NCBI GenBank assembly: GCA_036346225.1
Contig: JARFIW010000593.1
Location: forward strand, 620,001-684,000
Length of the DNA: 64,000 nt
Reading direction: 5' to 3'
Origin: Platerodrilus igneus
Taxonomy: Eukaryota; Arthropoda; Insecta; Coleoptera; Lycidae
Part shown: positions 12,043 through 22,935 of the stretch, one piece after another
Layout: every line of letters begins with the position of its first letter
How positions within the stretch are numbered: the stretch's first letter is position 1
Position numbers and translations under genes: made by a program
The notes under the pieces: model-generated
The model's input: only the letters and a program-made list of their open reading frames with translations
Databases searched by the model: none
Told to the model about the DNA's origin: nothing

Positions 12043-13802
12043 TTGCTATGATAAGGGGGTTATTTAAGGGTGTATTGAGTTGTAAGGGTCGCGTAATAAA
12101 TGAAAATAGCAATGTAAATTAGAAAACTGCATTTATTTAGCATGAAAATAAATAATTAGCATATTATGCACAGAGCAAACATTTAACACCCTGTATAAAG
12201 ACCGAAATTAACTTTAATCAATGCCAGTAAGCATATCTTTCATAAATAGAACACATATTCAGCAGAGAAATAATTATACATGCAATTAAACTACTTCAAG
12301 AAGCGTTCAATAAGTTTATAAAATAAATACGCATGGAATACGATAAAACCTAATAAGTCTTCACGCAATTACGCATGCAATAAAGAAAGAACAATAAAGC
12401 GCTTTGATAAGAAACGCACCTTTCAAAAATAAGTTTTAAATACGAGACATAAACAGAAACATGTGGATTTACATCACTCATGTTACATCAGTTAATTATT
12501 CAATTCCCCAAAAGCTTTATCTACACAAACAAAAGCCATAAACTAAATTAAAGACCAAGGTGAATTAAAATTTCCAGTAATAATAACAAAACAAGCGGTT
12601 AAAGATCGTGAAACAATAGAAATACGAGTATAATATGTAATCACGCAATAGTTTCATCAGAATCAACTTGTAAATTCGTAGGAATATCCAAAACAATCAT
12701 GGTTGGCTACAAGACTTTGTACGACGGTTCCGATAAACCAATCAAAATTTAGATAACGCAAACTATATAACGCCCAGAATTTGACAATGAGGCCAGTCTC
12801 AATTTAAGCCACATCGAATCTGCATCACTGTTAATCGAAAATTTACGCGTTGAAATAAATTTCAAATTAAATTAGTAAAACTTGTGGAAAGTGGTGTTAA
12901 ATAATATTTGATGACAAATTACATTGAAGATATTATATGAAAAAGCTTTCGCCGTTTGCTGAAAACTTGAGTAGAAATTTGTTAATTAATTTAAATTAAA
13001 CATTTATAATAATGTAGGGCTCTAAATTGTATCTAAGTAGAGAGATCTAAGCCGAGAGATCTAAGTGGTATCTAAGATCGAGAAATCTAAGTCGTATCCA
13101 GAAAAATATAAAGTAAAGCACGAGGTAAATTTTGAAAACAAGGATTAACTATACTGAATAAAATTACTGGTTCAAACTCACATGTAGGAGCACAAAGCAA
13201 AGCAATGTTTTTCGACTGAAGATAATAGAAGGGTGTTGATCCACCACACGCAACAGCAGACCAAAGGGGAAAAGGACTCACCAGGAAATCACAGGTAAGG
13301 GCTAACTAGTATAAGGAATCATTTCAAATTTAAATTTAAACACTAAATATATTTTTCTAATTTGTAACGTGTCAACAAAAATATTTTAATACGTAGAAAT
13401 TTACGAAAAGAGGATATAAGGTCTTGAATGTTCTAGATTTTTTCAGTAAAAGGTGTCGTTTTTGGTGACTTTAAATTAAAAAAAAGGAGATACAATTTTT
13501 GGGATAAATAATCTAAATAATATTAATTGATTGAAAGGTTTATTTGTCAGATTACAAAATTGTGAAGTGCAGATATTATTTCCATTCATTATATGATTAT
13601 TGATCGACTTCGTTTTATCATTCTAAGCAGGTGAGATTTGAAGGGGTAAATTATTTGATCATCGTAACGTTGTGCACTCTGTGTGAATTAAACTGGGCTA
13701 GCCGTGGCATAACTAAAATTAGAATATTAGTAAAAAAGACAGAGCGGTGGCGGACAGCAGGCAACTGGACGTTTATTACATCGGCGTGCGGCGTTATCAT
13801 AT

Positions 13803-13805
<3 letters not shown>
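12043..13805. mobile_element. TG...CA element G between two (TA)n tracts
   Basis: Its ends are inverted: TTGCTATGATAA at 12043 and TTATCATATCAA ending at 13805, each touching a (TA)n tract. The left 200 bp on the opposite strand resembles 42900-43195 (shared TTTAT.TACAGGGT-TTTAATGTTT and CCCTTA..AACCCCTTATCA blocks). No open frame of note. It could be a second LTR-like family or a non-autonomous DNA element with 12-bp inverted termini. Confidence 0.5.
13025..13098 (+). repeat. Short minisatellite of ATCTAAG units
   Basis: Irregular repeats of GAGAGATCTAAG and GTATCTAAG, about five units, inside element G. Confidence 0.7.
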
Positions 13806-13844
<39 letters not shown>

Positions 13845-13848
13845 TATA
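13806..13848. repeat. (TA)n microsatellite
   Basis: Interrupted TA run between element G and the right copy of the 35-bp repeat. Confidence 0.95.
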
Positions 13849-13882
13849 TATACAAAGTAAAAAGGAATTATTGGCAAGTGAC

Positions 13883-13883
<1 letters not shown>
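13849..13883 (+). repeat. 35-bp exact direct repeat, right copy
   Basis: Exact match to 8886-8920. It lies between two (TA)n tracts, the second at 13887-13921. Confidence 0.85.
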
Positions 13884-13919
<36 letters not shown>

Positions 13920-13923
<4 letters not shown>

Positions 13924-14180
13924 ATATTTAAGACGCTCTAGCTACAATAGTTTAAATTCAAATTTAGAACAAAATTCAAATGAGAATCAAAAATTTTACG
14001 CTCTACAAATTTGCTCTGTGTTTTTCTTCTAGAGTGTGTATTTTCCGAGAAAAACCCCAAAAAACTAAAAAATATAGGTATGAAATTTTAAGGCGCTCTA
14101 GTGAGTGGAGTTCAAAGTATAATTGAGAGAAGAACCTCTTAAAAATAGAATATTTTCCTCTCTACAACTTTTGAATATAA
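13920..14180. repeat. Satellite-like tandem units, right cluster
   Basis: Same 150-bp unit as 8590-8850: GACGCTCTAG, ACGCTCTACAAATTTGCTCT, CTAGAGTGTGTATTTTCCGA, GGCGCTCTAGTG. With the left cluster it brackets the 8.9-13.9 kb insertions. Confidence 0.6.
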
Positions 14181-14413
14181 GGTTTTTTCGCTGAAGTGCA
14201 TTGTTTTAAGAAGAATGCTAAACAACGTGAGAAACGCCTTTTTGTACATTGTATACTACTACATAACACCCCTGTATTATTTGTTAAATGACTTTTTATT
14301 CAGATTCATATTGACATATAATATCATTTATAAATTTAATTTTCATCTCCAGCAGACGATATATCTTCATCCTAATCTACTTCTTCATCGTTAGGAGAAC
14401 GATTTGAACATCC

Positions 14414-17400
14414 TTATTCCCTGCAATTACCGCAAGCTTCATTACAAAATAGCTTAGCTTTCTTACATGAGCAAGCATTTCCGCAAACTTTTTTGCAATT
14501 ACAAAAAATCCTTCCTAGAACATCATCTGGTGCTGGTGGCTTTGTCATCATTACTGGAGTTAAAATTTCTTCCTTCTTCCAACCCCACTTTTCTGGAGGT
14601 AAATCATTTGACAACCATTTTTGTACTTGTAAATACACTCTAAACAATGTTGTGTAGCTGTATCTACGGTGGGAGATAACGATGATAAGTTGACGGCATT
14701 ATTTTTTACTTTTTTCAAAAAAGTTGTATGTCTAAATTTATTTAGACAATTGTCTTTTACCCCTGCGTTGTAAATTTTTAGAAGACAAAAAATTCCATTT
14801 TATGCAATAGACTCTTTGGATTGATCCCTTTTTTTAAATATTTCCGTTGCGTCTTTGATCTGTCGACTTATTTTTTCATTTTCAAATAGTTTAAAAACAG
14901 TATTCTTCCCTCTGAAATGGAAGGTGGATGTCGTATCACAGCCAGTCATGGCATGTAAAAATAGAATGTCTTCTTTACAAAATGGCACGTGATCCAGACT
15001 TTTAGATGAGAAAACTTTCCTGTTTTCTTTACCTTTTCCCAATTTTAGAAAATATATTTCTCTGTTCGCTGGTGCAAAAGCTGTTAAAATTAGAAGTACG
15101 TCAATGTCTTCACATACAATCACGGGAATTTTCTATTTTTTGTTGATTGCAGTTTTTACGATGAGTAGATAGGCATCGTCAACATTTTGTACTACTGAGA
15201 TATTATTGTCTTTCAATTTCTTTGATAAAAAAGTAATAAACGATTTCTTATTGTTGATATTTGAAAAAAAAATTTCTGATGAAACAGTCGATTTCATATT
15301 TTCTTGGAACGATATATCTGCACTACGATTTTTATCCACTCTCATAATTCTTTCAGTTCCTTTGATATTATTCGATAAACCATCGTAACCATCAAAGACA
15401 ACAATTGATGCTGGAAATTGGTCCTTGACATATGAAACGTATCTATCCAGAATCTCATCAAAAATTTCATTTTCCTTCCAAGGTATTCGGTGAAGTAACA
15501 TTCCGCCATCTATAACAAACACTGTTTTATCATTCTTAATTTTATGATTTACCGGGGCAAATAACTTATAGAGCATTGATTTTACAGTTTTCTTAAAATA
15601 TCCCGCGACAAAAAGAAATAGTGGATACAAAGATAGCTCGTAATGGAAATAAAGTGATAAATCTTGTCCTCTTTTTACGACAAAATATTCTTTGGAAAAG
15701 CATATTTGGATCAATTGTTATTTCCCGATCACCTACTTTGATTTCCAATGTCTTAGCCGCAAGATTAACCACATAATCTTTCTTACAACACTTGATATCT
15801 TTGAACTGCGTACCGATCAACTTATTCAATATAGCCAGTCCTCTCCCAATAGCATCACATGCATTTACAAAATTTAAACCAATCACTCCGCTGGCAATCG
15901 ATTTTATCTCAGGTGTGAATAAAAAAGAATTGTGGTTTTGGAAAAATACATCTAATTTTTGTACGTCCTCATTATTGCGTTGGATTCGACTGTCACGTGC
16001 ACCAATATGCTGCTCACTTGATAGAAATGTAACATTACAATAATCTTCGACACTTGTGCAAACGTCTAAAGCAAATGGCATTCCAAGAATGAATTTCATC
16101 TGGGTGCTATCAGAGATACTTCTGCCAATGATTTCACCCTCGATTTTTATCACTCATTAAATCTTGCTCAATTGTCATGTCAGTAAAGTTTCCTGACCAA
16201 AATAAATTAATACGATGTACAGTACAAAATCCGTCATCCATAAACTTTGAATATTTTAAAAACAAAGCAGCCTGTTGTCCATCTATTTTGTTGAATTTGA
16301 TTTCTTCGATTTTCTTGTCCATTTTACTTACGAACGATTTTATTTCCTGAACATAAATATAAGCTGATTTTACATAGTGATGATGTCCAGTTGAATGAAA
16401 GTATGGTAACATTTAAGAAATTATTCTCAACTGCATTCTCATATCACCCATTTTTCGGTTATCGTGAAAGATTTTGCCAGTATAACCATTTTTAAGTAAG
16501 TAATCCAAAGTTTGGATGTTTTACCTCGATTAGCGATATCTTCCATTTTGGATAAAAAATTTTTATGTAGAGTTGAGACATTTTGTAACTGGAACGTTTC
16601 AAAATAGAAGACTTTTCCGTTCAGAACATCATTCAAATTTTGCTCTAGTGCTTTGTTTTCATCGTCTGAAATTTCAATTTCTGAGAAAATTATTTTAACC
16701 AAAAACAACATGAACAGCGCGAGCATAAGCATGGCCAGTTAGCATTTTTTTTAAAGAACATGGAGCGTAGCAAATTGAAAGTGCTTCTTCGATTCCACTT
16801 CCGCTCATGACATATCTTATGCAACCCATGAAAGACACGAGTAGATGAAATCCGCCGAGTCTCACTATCACGTCATCAAAAATTTTATCTTGGCCATTGA
16901 AATTTTTGACTATTTCAAAAGCCTTTTGAAACAGTGGTTGGTCAAAAGTGACGAAACATTTAAATACGTCGTGCTGCTTGACTTTTATTGCTGCATATTT
17001 GAATACAGTGAATATTGTACTTCGATTCGACGGTGGTTTATTAACAAAAGATAAACATATTATTTTACTTTTTGAAAACTCCATATTGTCAGTGAGTATT
17101 GACATAAATCCATTCCAGCCAGGAATTTTTTTAAGTTTTCAGAATGGCCTTTGCTAAAAACCATAATAGATCTGCATTTGAAATGTTAAAATCATTTACA
17201 TCGCAAACCGTTAGTTTTTCAACTGATATTACTTCATATCCGGACGTGTTGATATTTTCTTAGTGACAAAAATCTAATTTATGTTTATCAGTTATCTCTT
17301 TTGTTTTCGGTACTTTTTCCAGTCGCTTTATTGGTTCTTGTTCTTCAAAACAGTCTTGTGATGTCGTAATATAAAATCCCCCCATACTGTGCATCGTGTT

Positions 17401-17706
17401 TTTCCGTCAAGGGTATTCGTATTGAAATCAGCGTTGTCAAAAACAAATTGGCTGAAGTACTCTTTTTTTCATAGTATAAGATTTAGTCATCAAAGTGCTA
17501 TTCTGATATTTCGTCGCTTCGTCGTAAGTAGCACAAGCTGCAAGATTGTGCAAAATATTAATTATGCGTTTTGATCCAAATTTCCAATGTAACATGACAG
17601 CAATTCCAACTTGAAGAGATGATAAAAATGATTTTGGACCTATATACTCTAAATGCTCTTCGTATCGGTTTATATACATATAAATACAAAACATATCTTT
17701 GTACAT
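14414..17706 (-). pseudogene. Academ-like transposase with PIN/XPG-like and Cys8 domains, copy 1
   Basis: One protein can be followed over seven minus-strand pieces. From the N-terminal side: DNADFNTNTLDG (17438-17405), VTFDQPLFQKA (about 16955), RLGGFHLLVSFMG (about 16850), MLTGHAYARAV (about 16730), PYFHSTGHHHYVKS (16405), a linker ending near 15720, then a PIN-like block (VFVIDGGMLLHRIPW, 15490; DDAYLLIV, 15165), CEDIDVLLIL (15110), LHAMTGCDTTSTF (14943-14926 for GCDTTS) and a C-terminal cluster of exactly eight cysteines (FCNCKKVCGNACSCKK then C, C, C; 14505-14420). Recalled knowledge: Academ transposons encode a large transposase with a Cys8 finger, and one lineage carries an XPG nuclease; the order here fits. 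Frameshifts and stops between pieces make it inactive. No flanking TIRs were found for this copy. Confidence 0.6.
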
Positions 17707-18846
17707 TTACGCATCGCATTTGATTTAGCTGTTAAATTATAAAAATTCTAAAAGAATACGTCGAACGTTTACAATTTCTACATGGAATTATTTTGGCATT
17801 TTTAATACCGGTTTAAACATAGCGCGATTGTGAGTGAACGTGAATATTGCTACATACAAACTATTCAATACCATAATCATCACAGACTGTTTGATTTTAT
17901 TAATGGCTTAGAGACACGAGGAATTTTTTCCTGCAGCTAGAAATTTTAAATCTGTCCTTGTACACATCGTCGATCATGGTTTCGAAAGATATGGTAGAAT
18001 CTGGGCGACCATATGGTAAAAGCGGCAGTGTTTGTTTTGCTGAATTCCTTTGAAAATTGTTCAAGTGTCGTAGAATTTTCAAGGGACGAAGACAGGACGT
18101 CGGAAAGTGCACCTCTTGAAGGTATTAATCCCATTAGTGTATGTATATCAATTTTTTTTCTGTGTAATGATATTTTGGTTTTCTCTAAGTCAGCTCACAT
18201 AGTTGGCTTTATCTATTTAGGTTTGGTTAGAATTTTCAAGACAAAAATATTAAATTTTTTCTTGTGATAAAAATTAATTTAGAACCATGCGATCATTCTA
18301 GTTTTTTTTTAAGAAAGTTAGGTAAAAATATGTTGTTTACATCTCATTTTATTGTGTGAGAAATTTTGCATAATCGTGTCTTAATTATAAAGTTTGTTTA
18401 AGGTATATAAATGTAGTTACGTGATTATTTTCAAGTCACACTGAGATAAACAAAATTTGTGTAGAAACAATCGGGTAAATTTTAATTGCTTTGATTTAAT
18501 GTTGTGAATATGCACATAGCGACAGTTTTTATTGTTTGAGTATTAATTATAAAATAAGACTAGCAGTCAATGTCCATAAGATCTCGGTACAAAAACTTAG
18601 CATTACATTTGTTTAGGTGTGACCTTATTACACAACTCTTAACCGCTGCAGCAAAATGCATTTCGTCTGGTAGATGGATTTGTTCCTATATTGTTGTTGT
18701 CTATTATTACGTTATTTTCTTGGTGTTGCGTGTCAAGAGTTGCTTTTAAGAAAGCTTGTGGACAGGATGTAAGTACATATACCATTTTAATTGTTGTTTT
18801 ATGTGAATATAAAGTATTTAAGAAATTATATTGAACAAGCGACTGA
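17707..18846. other. No recognisable gene; possible upstream part of the Academ-like relic
   Basis: A minus-strand frame at 18134-17946 could be the decayed N-terminus of the neighbouring gene, but no diagnostic residue is visible. The rest is AT-rich and featureless. Confidence 0.3.
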
Positions 18847-19996
18847 GTCGAATCTCAGCAATAATCTTTGTTAAGCACTGAAATCTACATTTTTATTCCG
18901 CAGCCAGGTTTCACTTCCTTCTTTCAGATTTTTTTTTATTTGAAAGATGAATTATATTCTTGAACTGCATTTGTTTGTAATTTTGAATTTACTCTCAACC
19001 ATTCATTTGTTACGGTATTCCGTGCGGAAAGAAAAAAGGTAACGTACGCAACGAAAATATCCCGCATCGAGTACCGCGATAAAAAAAGAATGCAAATAAT
19101 GCCGTGCTAGCTAGAAAGTCGTAGAGTGGACTGGGTCACTAAAAAAAGAAAAGATAACCTCACGAGAGAAAATTATTATTATTTACAAAATCTTTAATAA
19201 AAAAACATTTTACAAAAAGGAAAACCAACCCATGGAAAAAATAATATTTATCCAATATGTCCCGGAGGATTTACACAGCACAAAAGTCTTTGCAACAATA
19301 ATTAATAACTTCTCAGTCACCTCAACCTAATTTATAACCTGAATTCTAGTAGTCATATAAAACAAAATCTAAAATATACGCGCATGCGCACACACACGCG
19401 CATACGCAAACGCGCGTGCGCGCACACACACACATACACACACATATATGTGTATGTGTGTGCGTGTGTGCGTATTATTTTGTTTTATGCGACTACTAGA
19501 ATTCAGGTTGTAAATTAGGTTGAGGTGACTAAGGCGTGTATTAATTATTGTTGCTAAGACTTTTGAACTATGTAAATCCTACGGGATTTATTGGATAAAT
19601 ATTGTTTTCTTCGCGGGTTGGTTTTCCTTTTTGTAAAATGGTTTTTTATTAAAGATTTTGTAAATAAATTTTCTCTCTTGAGGTTTTCTTTTCCTTTTTT
19701 TTGTGACCCACCCCGACTCTATGACCTTCTAGCTTGCACGGGATTATTTGGATTCCCTTTTGTTGCGGTACCTGGTACAGGATATCTTCGTTGCGTACGT
19801 TACCTTTTTTCGTTCCGTACGGAATACCGTAACAAATAAATGGTTGAGAGCAAATTAAATATTACAAACAAATACAAGTGCAGAATATAATTCGTCTTTC
19901 AAATAAAAAAAAAATCCCAACGAAAGAAGAGAAACCTGTCTGCGGAATACAATGTAGATTTCAGTGCTCAACAAATATTACTGCTGAGGTTCGACT
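18847..19996. repeat. 1.15-kb inverted repeat (two arms of 550-600 bp)
   Basis: Left arm 18847 to about 19440, right arm about 19450 to 19996, almost without spacer. Paired blocks include ACGGTATTCCGT (19014 and 19819), GTAACGTACGCAACGAA (19040 and 19790), AAAATCTTTAATAAAAAA, ACAAAAAGGAAAACCAACCC and CTGAATTCTAGTAGTC. The centre is an alternating purine-pyrimidine run, CACACATATATGTGTATG. The right arm ends 40 codons inside the gene starting near 19880; the left arm holds the same gene start in antisense with one extra base. This is a head-to-head duplication of a gene's 5' region, or a foldback element, not ordinary terminal repeats. Confidence 0.9.
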
Positions 19997-20955
19997 AAAA
20001 ATTTTTATCAAATACTGGGAAGTAGGACATTTGGCACATCAACGTCATGTTATTGCTTCCCACATAGAATATATTCATCTTCATTATCGATACAACTAAA
20101 CAGAGAGCACGAGTCATTTGAAGAATATGCTTTTTACCTTTACCTTAATCAAAGCCGTATCCGTGTATCTCAAGAATTCCTTAAAAGTTCACTGGACATT
20201 ACCGATAGACTCATAAGAACTGTTGTCAAAAAAGCCCAGATAGTAGGTTTTGCAGCAAAAGGTGTGCGAGGGAAACAAATAATCATAAAATGGTAGACGG
20301 AGTGATTGTGCATGGTATACGAGAATCGATTCCACAAATTGAACGCCATTACCTCAGAGCAAACAAAAAACGTGAATATACTGAAGGAGCAAAAACGGTA
20401 CTGATTTACATCGGGACTATGTTGAACAATGCAAAAATTCCGCCGATAGGAATGGTCGCCCATATGCAAACTACGAGATGTAGCACAAAGTATTTACTAA
20501 TGAATATAATATAGCAATCAATATCCCTAAGAAAGATCTGTGCGAACTTTGTCATGCATAAGATAATACAGCTGAAGGTGATGAAAAAGAAAATATTAGA
20601 GGGAATATAAAAATCATATCCTAGAAAAAGATTTATCATGTGTATCAAAATAAACTGATAAGCAATTAGTAAGTGATGAACGTTTAGTCGCATGTTATGA
20701 CTTACAAGCCGTATCACCATGCCCAAAAGGCGAGGTGTTCATGATGTATTACAAACCTCAGCCTAATGTGTTTAATTTAACAGTATGTAATCTATAAAAA
20801 GATGAAGCACACTGTATTGTTTGGTACGAAGGTGAGGGTGTTGGCAGGTTATGTGAAATTTCTCCTTGTGACTTAAAGTACATCGAAGAAGAAACTAAAA
20901 ATATCACTACAGATATAGAGTTTATATTTTACTCTGATAATTGTAGTGGGCACCT
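19880..20955 (+). pseudogene. Putative DDE-fold transposase-like gene of a family I cannot name
   Basis: The pieces follow an order I know from uncharacterised multi-copy insect proteins: an N-terminal cysteine motif (CGIQCRFQCS, about 19938-19970) with EVRLKIFIKYWEVG, then YAFYLYLNQSRIRVSQEFL (20123), RGKQIIIK (20270), ERHYLRANKKREYTE (20340), ATNYIAINIPKKDLCELC-like remnants (20500-20560), KQLVSDERLVACYDLQAVSP (20660-20720), MMYYKPQPNVFNLTVCN and FYSDNCSG (20930-20950). The Asp of DLQAV and the Asp of SDNC are plausible catalytic acids; the expected C-terminal GHT-E-D-H block is absent because a hAT fragment begins directly after SDNCSG. Several stops. Its 5' region is one arm of the inverted repeat. 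Confidence 0.5.
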
Positions 20956-21095
20956 GTACGCTGTAGACAAGTACCCAATAAAATGTATTCCTCTTCTAAG
21001 AACGTTGCAAATTCTTTTCCTAATTCGTAAACACATTGTAAAAATTTGAACTGTGATAACCATCTTGCTTCACAAACAAGAATTTGATTATAGCA
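20956..21095 (-). pseudogene. hAT transposase (ZBED5/GTF2IRD2-like) fragment
   Basis: Minus-strand reading VCEARWLSQFKFLQCVYEL followed by GKEFATFLEEE matches the conserved EVRWLSRGKVLxRVFELR block of hAT-derived proteins of the ZBED5/SCAND3/GTF2IRD2 kind. Only about 45 residues remain. It abuts the SDNC-motif gene in the opposite direction and probably truncates it. Confidence 0.6.
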
Positions 21096-21109
21096 CGATC
21101 GACACAAGC

Positions 21110-22240
21110 CATGTACAGTAATTTTTTTAATTTCTAAATATATTAACTATCTTTAGTACCTTACGTTTAATACAATGTGTAATAAATGTTTGAATTTGTT
21201 TTTCTTTAATTGTCGCTCTTCTTCCAATGTACAACAATTTTCACAGATAAAATAATGCACTGAAATATCCATTTTCAAAACCAACATACATTTTTTCATC
21301 TCTGCATCGCGCATAAAACTATTAAAAAGAGTTCACAGGTGTTCGGTTGTTTTTCTCTCCTCCATATTCCTACTAAAATGTGGGTTTATTTGACCTCAGC
21401 ATATATGTGATGACTTTCAAAGGTGTAAAGGAATTGCTAGTTTAAAAATTTTGTGCCTTTGTGGGCAGCATATACTTTGGCAAAAACAAAGCAACATTAT
21501 CTATTACGAATGCTGTTGTACTGGTTACTATATCTTTCTGTAGCCATTACAAAAATTACATGCTGTCCACTTGACAAAAATTTTGTTAATGCAACAACCT
21601 ATTTTTTTCGATGTAGTCGACTAGACACTACTGACTAAGAAATGATATTCTTGCTTAGAATGTCCATAAAATCAAAATTTTCTTATGCATATAAATATTT
21701 CATTCTTAAAAATATTAAAATATTTAATTGTTTCTATAAAGGTATAGAACTAATTTTTGTATGACGTACGTAACATATATTCTATGAGGCAGTACTGTTT
21801 TATAATATCACAAGAGGAATGGTTATATTTTTGGGATACAACTCGGTAAACAACGGGTGGGGAATGGAAAAAATACCATACAAAGCCTTTTCGTTCCTAA
21901 TTAATAATTAAAATTGATTATGACTAGTATTTAAATTCGACTTAAGGGATCAAATATTGACCACATAAACAAAAAAATTCCCAATTTGGTTCCAGTTGTA
22001 GTTACGAACTTGCGTATTTCAAGAAATACTGAAAATCATTATGCTTGATATATTCACCAACAATTATTGTTTAATTATAATTCCTTTTTTATAAAATGAA
22101 AAAATCAAACTTATATTTATAGTGATAATATCGACCTGTGGGGTAAAATTGATCATTACGTCGTGTAATATCAACCAAATAGTTTTATTAACTCTTTTAC
22201 TAAGTAAAAGAAACAGAAGTCAATAAGCAAATAAAAAATA
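21110..22240. other. No recognisable gene
   Basis: AT-rich sequence with short open frames lacking any motif I know. Confidence 0.5.
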
Positions 22241-22242
22241 TA

Positions 22243-22935
22243 ATCAGCATTGAGAACAGATAAAAGCTTCAGCGTTTTTGATGTCTGTGCCGTCAGCATA
22301 ATCCTAAGAACTACATACACGACATCTCCACCACAACTCGTTTTTCAATCCAAAATCTTGGCACATGAAACATGTGTCGTCTTTTCCAGCGTTACTCTTC
22401 GTTTTTCTCGTAGGAGCAACACATCGCTTAACGTTTTCCAACTTCTCCTATTCTATTCTTTTCTTTTTTTTCCTTTTTTTTTAATTCTTCTTTTACCGGA
22501 GTCAAAGTCATAATCTTTGAATGCTGTATCTTGTTCGATGATTTTTCAGTTTTTATTCTTGATAACGATAAAAGATCTGCAAAGGATTTGCTATTCGATT
22601 TTGATGCAAGGGTATTATCGTCGTAGTCAGACAGTTCGTCATCGACCTCGAGTTCTTGATCAGTGTCGGTAAAAGAACAAGGTATTCGAAGTCGTTTACT
22701 ACTAGAAGTAGATGGTCCAGGTTTTGGCGACGGTGTTTACCCATATTTAGATGGTCCAGCTACAGGAGATGATCGCCTCAGACTTTCATCATTCAAGTTA
22801 TCTAATGTTGAGCTGTTACTAGGTACTGGATTCTGCGAAGATTTTGGAACTTCAATATCACATAAAGCATTGATAAGTTCTTCGTCAAAAAATTGGAGTC
22901 TATTTATAGGATGTACTATAGTACCGATTAAATAA
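22243..22935 (-). pseudogene. C-terminal part of a pogo/Tigger-like transposase
   Basis: Minus-strand reading from 22935 passes a serine/proline-rich linker (SSPVAGPSK, KPGPSTSSSKR), an acidic stretch (ELEVDDELSDYDD), MTLTPVKEELKKKEKK, and a terminal zinc-binding motif: CFMC, LWWRCRVCSSWDY, FICSQC followed by a stop at 22243. Insect pogo/Tigger transposases often end with such a TPxK linker and a PHD-like Cys-rich motif. Two stops interrupt the frame (near 22740 and 22450). The catalytic DDE domain is not found upstream, so only the tail remains. Assignment is by resemblance only. Confidence 0.45.

Noticed and set aside
15206..15388. Plus-strand frames across 15206-17157
   Set aside because: Antisense shadows of the minus-strand Academ-like relic.
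19591..19839. Hydrophobic 80-codon open frame
   Set aside because: Lies wholly inside the right arm of the inverted repeat, has no known motif and begins without a convincing ATG.
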